Of a stretch of 64,000 nt of DNA, positions 25,331-34,588 are shown piece after piece. Each line of letters begins with the position of its first letter. The first letter of the stretch is position 1. The position numbers and the translations under genes are program-made. Under the pieces are notes generated by a model. It searched no databases. It saw only the letters and a program-made list of their open reading frames with translations, and had not been told where the DNA came from. Source of the DNA: Streptomyces cyaneus. GTDB taxonomy: Bacteria > Actinomycetota > Actinomycetes > Streptomycetales > Streptomycetaceae. Where the stretch lies: contig NZ_ML138678.1 of assembly GCF_004028635.1 (NCBI RefSeq), positions 620,001-684,000 of the forward strand, written 5' to 3'.

Positions 25331-25520
25331 AGCCGCACCTCCTTGGCGGTCGTCTGCCGATAAGACCTGCACCGAGGGCCGATCGTTCGGCGCCGGCGGC
25401 GTCATGCCGGTGTTCCGGAAGGACCAACGGCACGGGGCGGGAAGGCGAGTTGAAGCACTGCTGACACGACGCTCATACCTCCTTGCATGCCGTCGGGGCC
25501 GACTGGTGAATGCGGACGTA

Positions 25521-25550
25521 TTGTGAGCGCTAACAATTCATGCCGGTCAA
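25521..25550 (-). promoter_or_regulatory. LacI-type operator inside a candidate lacI promoter
   Basis: TTGTGAGCGCTAACAA (25521-25536) is palindromic at 14 of 16 positions with the central GCGC expected for LacI-family sites, and closely resembles the E. coli lac operator. It overlaps a minus-strand promoter candidate, TTGACC (25545-25550) and CACAAT (25521-25526, spacing about 19). Autoregulation by the LacI protein at 24284-25330 is the simplest reading. The long leader between here and GTG 25330 includes a 24-codon ORF (25402-25476) whose ATG directly abuts an AAGGAGGT. Confidence 0.6.
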
Positions 25551-25769
25551 GAGGGCTGCGTCAGAGAAGTCGTCACGGTTGAATAACGCGACGAGCGGCG
25601 GAGGTTGCTGGGCCGAGGGTGTTTTACCTGTTCAGGAGCCATCCGAGTACCCACCCAGGGAGGCGTGCACGCACCCTCGAAGGGCCAGGCGACCTTCGTG
25701 GCACACCCCGTCGCAGCGGCCTCGCCGACCGTCTCCGCCGCCGCATCGAAACCGTTGTTTGTAGACCCA

Positions 25770-25799
25770 TTGACACTCGCATGTGGTCGTCCCTACTGT
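25770..25799 (+). promoter_or_regulatory. Promoter of the sugar-acid dehydratase gene
   Basis: TTGACA (25770-25775) and TACTGT (25794-25799) are separated by 18 nt, close to the consensus for the main streptomycete sigma factor. The predicted transcription start near 25806 lies inside the tandem operators that follow. The rest of the 25331-25861 intergenic region carries the LacI-type operator and the lacI leader. Confidence 0.65.
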
Positions 25800-25802
25800 C
25801 GC

Positions 25803-25837
25803 GACCAGCATTTCGAACGAGTGACGAGATTTCGAAC
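25803..25837 (+). promoter_or_regulatory. Tandem GTTCGAAAT-type operators (19-bp offset)
   Basis: Two imperfect copies of the palindrome, at 25803-25818 and 25822-25837 (10 and 11 of 16 positions), both end in ATTTCGAAC. They follow the -10 box immediately and cover the predicted start site, an arrangement that suits a repressor. Confidence 0.6.
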
Positions 25838-25861
25838 AGACCGAAGAGGACAGGGAGTACC

Positions 25862-27025
25862 GTGCGCATCACGGGAATCAGCACACACGTGGTCGGAACG
25901 CCGTGGCGGAACCTGACCTACGTCCAAGTGCACACCGACGAGGGACTCACCGGCGTCGGCGAGACCCGCATGCTGGGCCACACCGACGCGCTGCTCGGCT
26001 ATCTGCACGAGGCGAAGACCAATCACATTCTCGGCTCCGACCCGTTCGCTGTCGAGGATCTCGTCAAGCGGATGAAGTACGGCGACTACGGCCGGGCCGG
26101 CGAGATCGTGATGTCCGGCATCGCCGTGATCGAGATGGCCTGCTGGGACATCAAGGGCAAGGCGCTCGGCGTGCCGGTCTGGCAGCTGCTCGGCGGCAAG
26201 GTCACCGACAAGGTCAAGGCGTACGCCAACGGCTGGTACACCACCGAGCGGACGCCCGAGGCGTACCACAAGGCGGCCCAGGGGGTCATGGAGCGCGGCT
26301 ACCGGGCGCTCAAGATCGACCCGTTCGGGACCGGCCACTTCGAGCTCGACCACGAGCAGAGCCTCTACGCGGTCTCCCTGATCGAGGCCGTGCGCGACGC
26401 CATCGGGCCGGACGCCGAGCTGATGCTGGAGATGCACGGCCGGTTCTCCCCCGCCACGGCCGTGCGCCTGGCCAAGGAGCTGGCGCCCTTCAAGCCCGCG
26501 TGGCTGGAGGAGCCGGTGCCGCCGGAGAACCTGAAGGCGCTGGAGAAGGTCGCCGCCAAGGTCGACATGCCGGTCGCCACGGGTGAGCGCATCCACGACC
26601 GCATCGAGTTCCGCGAGCTCTTCGAGAGCCAGGCCGTGGACATCATCCAGCCGGACGTCGGCCACATCGGCGGCATCTGGGAGACCCGTAAGCTGGCCGC
26701 CACCGCCGAGACGCACTACATGCTGGTCGCGCCGCACAACGTGGGCGGGCCCGTGCTGACCGCCGCCTCCCTCCAGGTCGGCTTCACCGCCCCCAACTTC
26801 AAGATCCTTGAGCACTTCAACGACTTCGCGGACGCGGAGATCAAGAAGGTCATCAAGGGCGCCCCCCAGGTGAACCCCGAGGACGGCTGCTTCCACCTCT
26901 CCCACGAGCCCGGTCTCGGTGTGGAGCTGGACGTCGACGCCGCCGCGGAGTTCCCGCAGCAGCAGGCCCGGTTCGACCTGTGGGCCGACGGCTGGGAGCA
27001 GCGCAAGCCCAAGGGCACCGTGTGA
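25862..27025 (+). CDS. Enolase-superfamily sugar-acid dehydratase (DgoD-like)
   Basis: I chose GTG 25862 (387 residues, MRITGISTHVVGTPWRN), with GGGAG upstream; longer frames run through the operators. It has the mandelate racemase/muconate lactonizing fold. Residues visible: K151-x-D153 (LKIDPFG), a ligand triad E190 (MLEMHGRF), E217 (EEPVPPEN) and E242 (GERIH), and catalytic candidates H192 and H292 (APHNVGGP). The H-G-R and A-P-H-N segments resemble galactonate and mannonate dehydratases, which convert an aldonic acid to a 2-keto-3-deoxy acid. Glu190 replaces the more usual Asp. The substrate is not certain; the surrounding arabinan genes make arabinonate or galactonate plausible. Confidence 0.85.
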   Translation: MRITGISTHVVGTPWRNLTYVQVHTDEGLTGVGETRMLGHTDALLGYLHEAKTNHILGSDPFAVEDLVKRMKYGDYGRAGEIVMSGIAVIEMACWDIKGKALGVPVWQLLGGKVTDKVKAYANGWYTTERTPEAYHKAAQGVMERGYRALKIDPFGTGHFELDHEQSLYAVSLIEAVRDAIGPDAELMLEMHGRFSPATAVRLAKELAPFKPAWLEEPVPPENLKALEKVAAKVDMPVATGERIHDRIEFRELFESQAVDIIQPDVGHIGGIWETRKLAATAETHYMLVAPHNVGGPVLTAASLQVGFTAPNFKILEHFNDFADAEIKKVIKGAPQVNPEDGCFHLSHEPGLGVELDVDAAAEFPQQQARFDLWADGWEQRKPKGTV

Positions 27026-27051
27026 GCGCCCACACCCGCCGGCCCGGCATC

Positions 27052-27291
27052 GGGGCCTGGATCGGAAGTGGCGCCTGCCGGGCGACGCCTGGCACGCTCC
27101 CCCACTGCCTCAAGGGCGTGGGAGGTGCCCCCACTCACCGCACCGGGCGAAACCCCAAGTACATCCGGTCCATCGACGGGGCCTCCCGCCCGGCACGCCG
27201 AGAGCACGCACCAACGCGGACATCAGCCGCTGCCGCGGCGGGCGCCCGGCCCGCCCTCCGGGCGGACGACGCCACTTCCGACCCAGGCCCC
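27052..27291. mobile_element. Putative 240-bp miniature inverted-repeat element
   Basis: Between the dehydratase stop and the dehydrogenase start, 22-bp terminal inverted repeats with one mismatch (27052-27073, reading GGCCTGGATCGGAAGTGGCG in its last 20 bases, and its complement at 27270-27291) enclose 196 bp without a convincing ORF. The interior holds another hairpin-forming stretch (27095-27133, CTCCCCCACTGCC opposed to GGCGTGGGAG). Size, inverted ends and lack of coding capacity are those of a MITE. No target-site duplication was established. Confidence 0.5.
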
Positions 27292-27302
27292 GGGAGGACC
27301 CA

Positions 27303-28307
27303 GTGAGCACCGCCGTCGTGATCGAGGCTCCGGGCGAGCACCGGCTCGTCCCGCACGAGCCCCGGCAGCCGGAAGCGGGCGAGGCCCTGGTCCGGGTGCA
27401 CGCCTCGGGGATCTGCGGCAGTGACCGCGAGGTCTTCCAGGGCAACCGGCCGGAAGGGTACGTCCGCTATCCGCTCACGCCGGGCCACGAGTGGTCCGGG
27501 ACGGTGGAGGCGGTCGGTGACGGCGTCCCTTCGAGCCTGGTGGGCCGCAAGGTCGTGGGCGAGGGCTTCCGGAACTGCCAGGTCTGCGACCGCTGCCACG
27601 CGGGCGAGACCACCCTGTGCACGGCGGGCTACGAGGAGACCGGCTTCACCCAGCCGGGCGCCATGGCCCCCACACTCACGCTTCCGGCCCGGCTGCTGCA
27701 CGTGCTGCCGGACGACGCTGATCTGACGGCGGCGGCGCTGCTGGAGCCGGCCGCGTGCATCGCGGCCGCCGCGCTCAAGGCGAACGCGGTGCCGGGCGAG
27801 CGGGTTGCCGTGGTGGGCACGGGGACGCTCGGGATGTTCGCCGTTCAGTTCCTGAAGGCGGGCTCGCCGGCCGAGCTGCTCGTCGTGGGGACGCGTCCGG
27901 ACCGGGCCGAGCTGTCGAAGCGGTTCGGCGCCACGGACTTCCGCACCAAGGACGAGGAACTCCCCGGCGACTTCGACGTCGTCATCGAGACCGCCGGGTC
28001 CGCGGACGCGGCGCGCACCGCCGCCGCCCTGCTGCGCCGAGGTGGACGGCTGATCCTGACGGGCATCCCGGCGCCGGGCGCGGACGGGCTCGACCCGACC
28101 GATCTCGTCGTACGGCAGCTGGAGGTGCAGACCGTGTTCGGCGCGGCGCCGGAGGCCTGGGCGCACACCGTGCGGGTCTTCGGGGCGGGGCTCCTCGACC
28201 CGCTGCCGCTGGTCACGCACGAGCTGCCGCTGGAGGAGTTCCCGCAGGCCATCGAGTTGGTGGGGTCCGGCGACCCGAAGGTCGGAAAGGTCCTGCTGCG
28301 GCCATGA
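27303..28307 (+). CDS. Zinc-dependent alcohol/sugar dehydrogenase (MDR family)
   Basis: 334 residues from GTG 27303 (GGGAGGA upstream). Catalytic zinc ligands are Cys38 (ICGSDREVF) and the His62-Glu63 pair (TPGHEWSG). The structural zinc cluster is C92-x2-C95-x2-C98-x7-C106 (NCQVCDRCHAGETTLC). The nucleotide-binding loop VAVVGTGTLGMFAVQFLKA lies near residue 160. The closest recognisable relatives are threonine, galactitol and sugar dehydrogenases. It lies downstream of the dehydratase, separated by the inverted-repeat element, and is followed by a strong terminator. Oxidation of a pentose, a sugar acid or a polyol is likely; the substrate is not shown. Confidence 0.88.
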   Translation: MSTAVVIEAPGEHRLVPHEPRQPEAGEALVRVHASGICGSDREVFQGNRPEGYVRYPLTPGHEWSGTVEAVGDGVPSSLVGRKVVGEGFRNCQVCDRCHAGETTLCTAGYEETGFTQPGAMAPTLTLPARLLHVLPDDADLTAAALLEPAACIAAAALKANAVPGERVAVVGTGTLGMFAVQFLKAGSPAELLVVGTRPDRAELSKRFGATDFRTKDEELPGDFDVVIETAGSADAARTAAALLRRGGRLILTGIPAPGADGLDPTDLVVRQLEVQTVFGAAPEAWAHTVRVFGAGLLDPLPLVTHELPLEEFPQAIELVGSGDPKVGKVLLRP

Positions 28308-28321
28308 CACACCCCTGAGCC

Positions 28322-28363
28322 GTACGCCGGTACGGAGTACCTGACGACTCCGTACCGGCGTAC
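28322..28363 (+). terminator. Hairpin terminator after the dehydrogenase gene
   Basis: A perfect 17-bp stem (GTACGCCGGTACGGAGT and its complement) with an 8-nt loop begins 14 bp after the dehydrogenase stop. It isolates the upstream genes from the next gene, which has its own operator. Confidence 0.85.
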
Positions 28364-28398
28364 ACCCAAAGCCCCGCACGACCAGAGCCGCAACCCTC

Positions 28399-28414
28399 GT
28401 CCGAAATATCGAAC
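28399..28414 (+). promoter_or_regulatory. GTCCGAAATATCGAAC operator upstream of the TIM-barrel gene
   Basis: The best-preserved copy in the window, 15 of 16 positions, ends 13 bp before the GTG start and would block early transcription. No clear second copy lies 19 bp away and no convincing -35/-10 pair was seen between it and the terminator. Confidence 0.7.
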
Positions 28415-28427
28415 ATAAGGACAGCTT

Positions 28428-29396
28428 GTGACCGACACCACCGCTCCGACGCCGCGCCGCCCCGGCGAGCAGGCGCTCGCCGCACTCGGACTGGCGGCGC
28501 CCGCCCTCGACCCCTCCGACGCCTCTCCGCACACCTTCCCCGGCGGCGGCCGCTGGCGCACCGAAGTTCCCTCCGTGGAGGGCCCCGAGGCGCTCGCCGT
28601 GGTCCTCAAGGAGTCCTCGCGGCTCGATGTACCGGTCCACCGGATCAGCCAGGGCAGCGGTATTTGGATGCTCACCGACGCCGAGATCACCGAGATGGTG
28701 GAGGCGACCGCCGAGCGCGCCATCGAGCTCTGCCTGTTCACCGGCCCGCGCGGCACCTGGGACATCGGCGGCTCCACCCGTACCGACTCCAAGGGCGCCG
28801 GACTGCGCGCCCGGGGCCACGACGCGGTCGCCGGGTGCGTCGAGGACGCCGTACGCGCCACGGAACTGGGCGTGAAGTGCCTCCTCGTCGCCGACGAGGG
28901 CGTGCTGTGGGCGCTGCACCGGGCGCGGGCCGCCGGGATCATCCCGGCGGACACGACGCTCAAGGTGAGCGCGCTGATCGGCCCCGTCAACCCGGCCGCC
29001 TACGCGGTCTACGAGAACCTGGGCGGCGACTCGATCAACGTGCCCAGCGATCTGACGCTGGATCATCTCACCGAGATACGGCGGGTCTCCGCCGCCCCCA
29101 TGGACATGTACATCGAGGCCCCGGACGATCTCGGCGGCTACATCCGGATGTACGAGGTCGCCGAGCTGATCCGGCGCGGCGCACCGCTCTACCTGAAGTT
29201 CGGGCTCTCCAAGGCCCCCGGGATCTACCCCTACGGGCACCACATGCGGGACCTGACACTGGCCACCGCCAAGGAACGCGTACGGCGTGGACGCCTGGCG
29301 TTGGACCTCCTCGCACGGCACGGGGCTGACGGCGACATGGCGCCTCTCGGTTCACGGCTGCCCGGGACGCTGAAGCGGTTCGAAATTCCCGCATAA
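28428..29396 (+). CDS. TIM-barrel protein, U32-peptidase-like, in sugar-catabolic operon
   Basis: 322 residues from GTG 28428 (AAGGAC upstream). The N-terminal 55 residues are polar. The body alternates strands and helices: [85 protein letters not shown] and [27 protein letters not shown], as in a barrel. The arrangement resembles proteins labelled U32 peptidase in actinobacteria, but the classical U32 Cys motif is not seen. It could equally be an aldolase-type enzyme acting after the dehydratase. It carries the regulon operator directly upstream and precedes the ChvE-type transporter genes by 142 bp. Confidence 0.6.
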   Translation: MTDTTAPTPRRPGEQALAALGLAAPALDPSDASPHTFPGGGRWRTEVPSVEGPEALAVVLKESSRLDVPVHRISQGSGIWMLTDAEITEMVEATAERAIELCLFTGPRGTWDIGGSTRTDSKGAGLRARGHDAVAGCVEDAVRATELGVKCLLVADEGVLWALHRARAAGIIPADTTLKVSALIGPVNPAAYAVYENLGGDSINVPSDLTLDHLTEIRRVSAAPMDMYIEAPDDLGGYIRMYEVAELIRRGAPLYLKFGLSKAPGIYPYGHHMRDLTLATAKERVRRGRLALDLLARHGADGDMAPLGSRLPGTLKRFEIPA

Positions 29397-29538
29397 CGTT
29401 CCGGACAATCCCCCTTCACAAAAGAAGACGCAGTCGAACACAATCCGACACACCTCATCTCGGTCTTTCCCGCACCGCCCGCAAGCGTCTTCGCGCCGCC
29501 GACCGAGCACTGCCAGACACACATCAAGGATGATGATC

Positions 29539-30651
29539 ATGCGTAACCGCCGAGCCGCACTCGCCGCCATAGCCGGAGCCGCCTCCCTCGCCCTGACCCT
29601 GTCCGCCTGTGGCCAGAGCGGCGAGGGCGGCAGCAAGGACGAGGGCGGTGACACCAAGGGTGGGACCATCGGCATCGCGATGCCGACCAAGTCCTCCGAG
29701 CGCTGGATCGCCGACGGCAAGAACGTCGTCGCGGACCTGGAGTCGAAGGGCTACAAGACCCAGCTGGTCTACGGCGAGGACGACCCGGACCAGCAGGTCT
29801 CGCAGATCGAGAACCTGATCACGCAGGGCGTCAAGGCGCTGATCGTCGCGGCCATCGACAACAAGTCGATGAACAACGTGCTCCAGCAGGCCGCCGACGC
29901 CAACATCCCGGTGATCTCCTACGACCGCCTCATCCTCGGCACCAAGAACGTCGACTACTACGCGTCGTTCGACAACGAGAAGGTCGGCGAGCTCCAGGGC
30001 AACTACATCGTCGAGAAGCTCGGCCTGAAGGACGGCTCCAAGAAGGGCCCGTTCAACATCGAGCTGTTCGCCGGCTCCAACGACGACAACAACACCCGCT
30101 ACTTCTTCCAGGGCGCCATGAACGTCCTGCAGCCGTACATCGACAAGAAGCAGCTCGTCGTCCGCTCCAAGCAGACCGCCCTGAACCAGGTCACCACCCT
30201 GCGCTGGGACGGCGGCACCGCCCAGAAGCGCATGGACGACATCCTGACGTCGGCCTACAAGAGCGAGCGCGTCGACGCGGTCCTCTCGCCGTACGACGGC
30301 ATCTCCATCGGCATCCTCTCGGCCCTGCGGTCGGACGACTACGGCTCCAAGAGCAAGCCGTGGCCGATCGTCACCGGCCAGGACGCCGAGGTCGCCTCGG
30401 TGAAGTCGATCATCGCCGACGAGCAGTCGATGACCGTCTACAAGGACACCCGCGAGCTCGCCAAGGTCGCCTCGAACATGGTCGACGCGGCACTCAACGG
30501 CAAGAAGCCCGAGGTCAACGACACCAAGACCTACGACAACGGCGCCAAGGTCGTCCCGGCCTACCTGCTCACGCCGGTCAGTGTGGACAAGGCCAACTAC
30601 AAGGCGACGGTGGTCGACTCCGGCTACATCAAGGAAAGCGACCTCAACTAA
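29539..30651 (+). CDS. chvE: Multiple-monosaccharide-binding lipoprotein (ChvE type)
   Basis: Three ATG codons compete; ATG 29539 (370 residues, [24 protein letters not shown]) has AAGGA 8 nt upstream and a lipobox cut before Cys24. The mature protein matches ChvE/xylose-binding proteins: [64 protein letters not shown] and [21 protein letters not shown]. ChvE binds arabinose, galactose, glucose and xylose. It is followed by the matching ATPase and permease genes. The 142-bp leader contains a partial GTTCGAAAT half-site at 29378, inside the 3' end of the previous gene. Confidence 0.9.
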   Translation: MRNRRAALAAIAGAASLALTLSACGQSGEGGSKDEGGDTKGGTIGIAMPTKSSERWIADGKNVVADLESKGYKTQLVYGEDDPDQQVSQIENLITQGVKALIVAAIDNKSMNNVLQQAADANIPVISYDRLILGTKNVDYYASFDNEKVGELQGNYIVEKLGLKDGSKKGPFNIELFAGSNDDNNTRYFFQGAMNVLQPYIDKKQLVVRSKQTALNQVTTLRWDGGTAQKRMDDILTSAYKSERVDAVLSPYDGISIGILSALRSDDYGSKSKPWPIVTGQDAEVASVKSIIADEQSMTVYKDTRELAKVASNMVDAALNGKKPEVNDTKTYDNGAKVVPAYLLTPVSVDKANYKATVVDSGYIKESDLN

Positions 30652-30683
30652 CCACCCGCCCACTCTGATTGGAAGGCACGACC

Positions 30684-32234
30684 ATGGCGGGACCCGTCCT
30701 GGAAATGCGCTCGATCGTCAAGACCTTTCCCGGCGTCAAGGCGCTGTCGGACGTCACACTGACCGTCCAACAGGGCGAGGTCCACGCCATCTGCGGGGAG
30801 AACGGCGCCGGCAAGTCGACCCTGATGAAGGTCCTCTCCGGCGTCCACCCGCACGGCACCTACGAAGGGGACATCCTCTTCGAGGGGGAAGTCTGCGAGT
30901 TCAAGGACATCAGGGCCAGCGAGCAGCGCGGCATCGTCATCATCCACCAGGAGCTGGCGCTGTCGCCGTTCCTCTCCCTCGCGGAGAACATCTTCCTCGG
31001 CAACGAGCACGCCAAGGGCGGGTTCATCGACTGGAGGGAGACTCTGCGGCACGGCACCGAGCTGCTGCGCCGGGTCGGGCTCAGCGACCACCCGGACACC
31101 CGCGTCGCCGACATCGGCGTGGGCAAGCAGCAGCTCGTGGAGATCGCGAAGGCGCTGTCGAAGAAGGTGAAGCTGCTCATCCTGGATGAGCCGACCGCGG
31201 CCCTGAACGACGAGGACAGCGGCAAACTCCTGGATCTCATCCTGGAGTTGAAGAAGCAGGGCATCACCTCGATCATCATCTCGCACAAGCTCAACGAGAT
31301 CCGCAAGGTCGCCGACTCGGTGACGATCCTCCGCGACGGCCAGACCATCGAGACCCTCGATGTGAAGGCGCCGGAGACCACCGAGGACCGGATCATCAGC
31401 GGGATGGTCGGCCGCGACCTGGAGAACCGGTTCCCCGACCGCACCCCGCACGAGCCGGAGGCGGGCTCCGCCCCCGCGCTGGAGATCCGCAACTGGACCG
31501 TGCACCACCCGATCGACCAGCAGCGCAAGGTGGTCGACGATGTGTCCCTGTCCGTGCGGCGCGGCGAGATCGTCGGCATCGCGGGCCTGATGGGCGCCGG
31601 CCGCACGGAACTCGCGATGAGCGTCTTCGGCCGCACCTACGGCCGTTACGCCGACGGCAAGGTCCTCAAGGACGGCAAGGAGATCCGTACGAAGTCCGTC
31701 CCCGAGGCGGTCAAGCACGGCATCGCGTACGTCACGGAGGACCGCAAGCACTACGGCCTCAACCTCATCGACACCATCAACCGCAACATCTCGCTCAGCG
31801 CGCTGGGCAAGGTCGCCAAGCGGGGCGTGGTCGACGAGCACGGGGAGCGGCAGGTCGCCGAGGGCTTCCGCAAGTCCATGAACATCAAGGCGCCGACCGT
31901 CTTCGAGCCGGTGGGCAAGCTGTCCGGCGGCAACCAGCAGAAGGTCGTCCTCAGCAAGTGGATCTTCACGGGTCCGGATGTGCTGATCCTGGACGAGCCG
32001 ACGCGTGGCATCGACGTCGGTGCCAAGTACGAGATCTACACGGTCATCGACCAGCTGGCCGCCCAGGGCAAGGCGGTCGTCTTCATCTCCTCCGAGCTGC
32101 CGGAACTGCTCGGCATGTGTGACCGCATCTACACGATGGCCGCGGGGCGGCTGACCGGCGAGTTCTCGCGGGCCGAGGCCTCGCAGGAATCGCTGATGCG
32201 TCAGATGACAAAGGACAAAGAGGTATCCCGATGA
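30684..32234 (+). CDS. mmsA: Multiple-monosaccharide ABC transporter ATPase (MmsA/GguA type)
   Basis: The ATG at 30684 (516 residues) has GGAAGG 7 nt upstream; a TTG at 30669 would include that site. Two ATPase domains are present: Walker [10 protein letters not shown] near residue 35 with [13 protein letters not shown] and [15 protein letters not shown] in domain 1, and [26 protein letters not shown] and [15 protein letters not shown] in domain 2. It energises import of sugars delivered by the ChvE-type lipoprotein through the MmsB-type permease, and its stop overlaps the permease start by 4 bp. Confidence 0.92.
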   Translation: MAGPVLEMRSIVKTFPGVKALSDVTLTVQQGEVHAICGENGAGKSTLMKVLSGVHPHGTYEGDILFEGEVCEFKDIRASEQRGIVIIHQELALSPFLSLAENIFLGNEHAKGGFIDWRETLRHGTELLRRVGLSDHPDTRVADIGVGKQQLVEIAKALSKKVKLLILDEPTAALNDEDSGKLLDLILELKKQGITSIIISHKLNEIRKVADSVTILRDGQTIETLDVKAPETTEDRIISGMVGRDLENRFPDRTPHEPEAGSAPALEIRNWTVHHPIDQQRKVVDDVSLSVRRGEIVGIAGLMGAGRTELAMSVFGRTYGRYADGKVLKDGKEIRTKSVPEAVKHGIAYVTEDRKHYGLNLIDTINRNISLSALGKVAKRGVVDEHGERQVAEGFRKSMNIKAPTVFEPVGKLSGGNQQKVVLSKWIFTGPDVLILDEPTRGIDVGAKYEIYTVIDQLAAQGKAVVFISSELPELLGMCDRIYTMAAGRLTGEFSRAEASQESLMRQMTKDKEVSR

Positions 32235-33475
32235 GCACGGATGTGACCGCCAAGACCCCGGCCCCCGCGCCGCCGGGCAAGAGCGGAGGGGCCGCGGCCG
32301 ACGGCCTGCTCCAGCTGGTGCTGGACGGCATGCGCCGCAACATGCGGCAGTACGGCATGCTGATCGCCCTCGGCCTGATCGTGGCGCTGTTCGCCGTGTG
32401 GACCGACGGCGACCTGCTGCTCCCGCGCAACGTCTCCAACCTGGTGCTGCAGAACAGCTACATCCTGATCCTCGCGATCGGCATGATGCTGGTCATCATC
32501 GCGGGCCACATCGACCTGTCAGTGGGATCACTGACAGCGTTCATCGGATCCATGGCCGCGGTGTTCATGGTCAAGAACGACCTGCCATGGCCGGTCGCCG
32601 TCATCCTCTGTCTGGCCATGGGCGCCGTCGCGGGTGCCGCACAAGGGTTCTTCATCGCGTACGGCGGCATACCATCCTTCATCGTGACCCTCGCGGGCAT
32701 GCTGATCTTCCGCGGTCTGACGGAGATCTTCCTCGAGGGCCAGACCCTCGGCCCGTTCCCGGAGGGTCTGCAGAAGGTCGCCAACGGCTTCCTGCCCGAG
32801 GTCGGCCCGAACACCAACTATCACAACCTCACACTTCTGCTCGGCTTCGGAATGATCGCGTTCGTGGTCTTCCAGGAGTTCCGCGACCGCCGCCGGCAGC
32901 AGGAGTTCAACCTGGACGTCCCGCCCTTCAACCTCTTCCTGCTGAAGCTGGTCGCGCTCGGCGCCGCCATCCTCACGCTGACGATGCTGCTGGCCAGCTA
33001 CAAGGGCGCCCCGATCGTGCTGCTCATCCTGGGCGTGCTGCTCGTCGGCTTCGGCTACGTGATGCGCAACGCGATCATCGGCCGCCACATCTACGCGATC
33101 GGCGGCAACCTGCCCGCGGCCAAGCTGTCGGGTGTGAAGGACAAGAAGGTCACCTTCCTGATCTTCGTCAACATGGGCATGCTCGCGGCCCTGGCGGGTC
33201 TGGTCTTCGCCGCCCGCTTCAACGCGGCCTCGCCCAAGGCCGGCCTCAACTTCGAGCTGGAGGCGATCGCGGCCTCGTTCATCGGCGGCGCGTCGATGAG
33301 CGGCGGCGTCGGCACCGTCCTCGGCGCGATCATCGGTGGCCTGGTCCTGGGCGTGCTGAACAACGGCATGAACCTCGTCGGCATCGGCACCGACTGGCAG
33401 CAGGTCATCAAGGGCCTGGTGCTGCTGGCGGCGGTCGGGTTCGACGTATGGAACAAGCGCAAGGTCGGTTCGTAA
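32231..33475 (+). CDS. mmsB: Multiple-monosaccharide ABC transporter permease (MmsB/GguB type)
   Basis: 414 residues, about 10-11 transmembrane helices, with ATGA overlap to the ATPase gene. The permease signature [21 protein letters not shown] is near residue 95, and [24 protein letters not shown] is near residue 280. A polar insertion around residues 200-230 ([17 protein letters not shown]) is a feature of the longer xylose/multi-sugar permeases of this class. It functions as a homodimeric channel with MmsA. A strong terminator follows 11 bp after the stop. Confidence 0.92.
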   Translation: MSTDVTAKTPAPAPPGKSGGAAADGLLQLVLDGMRRNMRQYGMLIALGLIVALFAVWTDGDLLLPRNVSNLVLQNSYILILAIGMMLVIIAGHIDLSVGSLTAFIGSMAAVFMVKNDLPWPVAVILCLAMGAVAGAAQGFFIAYGGIPSFIVTLAGMLIFRGLTEIFLEGQTLGPFPEGLQKVANGFLPEVGPNTNYHNLTLLLGFGMIAFVVFQEFRDRRRQQEFNLDVPPFNLFLLKLVALGAAILTLTMLLASYKGAPIVLLILGVLLVGFGYVMRNAIIGRHIYAIGGNLPAAKLSGVKDKKVTFLIFVNMGMLAALAGLVFAARFNAASPKAGLNFELEAIAASFIGGASMSGGVGTVLGAIIGGLVLGVLNNGMNLVGIGTDWQQVIKGLVLLAAVGFDVWNKRKVGS

Positions 33476-33486
33476 GTGCAGCAGGA

Positions 33487-33520
33487 GGGCCCCGCCGGAA
33501 GGCGGGGCCCTGTTCTTTTC
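33487..33520 (+). terminator. Intrinsic terminator after mmsB
   Basis: A perfect 10-bp GC stem (GGGCCCCGCC/GGCGGGGCCC) with a GGAA tetraloop is followed by the T-rich run TGTTCTTTTC. It ends 21 bp before the galM start codon, so galM is probably expressed by read-through at a reduced level. Confidence 0.88.
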
Positions 33521-33541
33521 AGCGACGGAGGCAACACGCCG

Positions 33542-34588
33542 GTGAAGTCCCTCTTCGGCACCCTCGCCGACGGCACGGAGATCCACAGCTGGGCGCTGGC
33601 CAACGGCGGCACCCGGATGAAGGTCCTCTCCTACGGCGGCATCGTGCAGTCCCTGGAGGTCCCGGACCGCCACGGCCGGTACGCCAACGTCTCCCTGGGC
33701 TTCGACACCATCGAGGACTACGTCGCGGGGAGCCCGTACTTCGGCGCCCTGATCGGCCGCTACGGCAACCGCATCGGCAAGGGCCGGTTCACCCTCGACG
33801 GCAAGGCCTACCAGGTCGACGTCAACGACGGCGCGAACAGCCTGCACGGCGGCGCGAAGGGCTTCGACCAGCGCGTGTGGGACGTCGAGCCGTTCACCAA
33901 GGGCTCGGACGTCGGCCTGCACCTGTACTGCACGTCCGTCGACGGCGAGATGGGCTACCCGGGCACGCTCAAGATGAAGGTGACGTACACCCTCACCAAG
34001 CACGGCGACTGGCGCATCGACTACGAGGCCACCACCGACAAGGCCACCGTCGTCAACCTCACCAGCCACGTCTACTGGAACCTCGCCGGCGAGGGCAGCG
34101 GCACGATCGAGAACCACGAGCTGAAGATCGCCGCGTCCCACTACACCCCCGTCGATTCCGGCCTCATCCCCACGGGTGAGCCGGCCCCCGTCGCGGGCAC
34201 CCCCTTCGACTTCAGCCGCGCCAAGCGAATAGGCGAGGACCTCCACGAGGCGCACCAGCAGCTGCTGTACGCCAAGGGCTTCGACCACAACTGGGTGCTC
34301 GACAAGGGCATCTCACCGCGCCCCGAGTGGATCGCGACGCTGAAGGACCCCTCCTCCGGCCGCACCCTGCGCATGGCGACCACCGAGCCGGGCCTGCAGT
34401 TCTACTCCGGCAACTTCCTCGACGGCACCCTGGTCGGCCCGGGCGGCCGCACCTACCGGCAGGGCGAGGCGCTGTGCCTGGAGACGCAGCACTTCCCGGA
34501 CTCGCCGAACAAGCCGTCGTTCCCGTCGACGGTGCTGCGCCCCGGGCAGACGTACCGGTCGACGACGATCCACTCGTTCAGCCGCTGA
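33542..34588 (+). CDS. galM: Aldose 1-epimerase (galactose mutarotase)
   Basis: I took GTG 33542 (348 residues, MKSLFGTLADGTEIHSWALANG) with GGAGG at 33527-33531; an upstream in-frame start would lie in the terminator. Family motifs are complete: GRYGNRIGKGRF, NSLHGGAKGFDQRVWD with the catalytic His, NLTSHVYWNLAG with the second His, and the catalytic Glu in LCLETQHFPDSPNKP. It interconverts alpha and beta anomers of aldoses in the cytoplasm. Its location behind the ChvE-MmsA-MmsB genes suggests it prepares imported sugars for a pyranose-specific dehydrogenase or kinase. Confidence 0.93.
   Translation: MKSLFGTLADGTEIHSWALANGGTRMKVLSYGGIVQSLEVPDRHGRYANVSLGFDTIEDYVAGSPYFGALIGRYGNRIGKGRFTLDGKAYQVDVNDGANSLHGGAKGFDQRVWDVEPFTKGSDVGLHLYCTSVDGEMGYPGTLKMKVTYTLTKHGDWRIDYEATTDKATVVNLTSHVYWNLAGEGSGTIENHELKIAASHYTPVDSGLIPTGEPAPVAGTPFDFSRAKRIGEDLHEAHQQLLYAKGFDHNWVLDKGISPRPEWIATLKDPSSGRTLRMATTEPGLQFYSGNFLDGTLVGPGGRTYRQGEALCLETQHFPDSPNKPSFPSTVLRPGQTYRSTTIHSFSR

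Noticed and set aside
25619..25861. An 81-codon upstream extension of the dehydratase frame
   Set aside because: It spans the -35/-10 boxes and tandem operators, and the encoded sequence is unlike the family's N-terminus.
29378..29393. A GTTCGAAATTCCC match within the 3' end of the TIM-barrel gene, upstream of chvE
   Set aside because: It fits the consensus at only 10 of 16 positions, lies in coding sequence and lacks a partner at 19 bp, so I did not count it as an operator.
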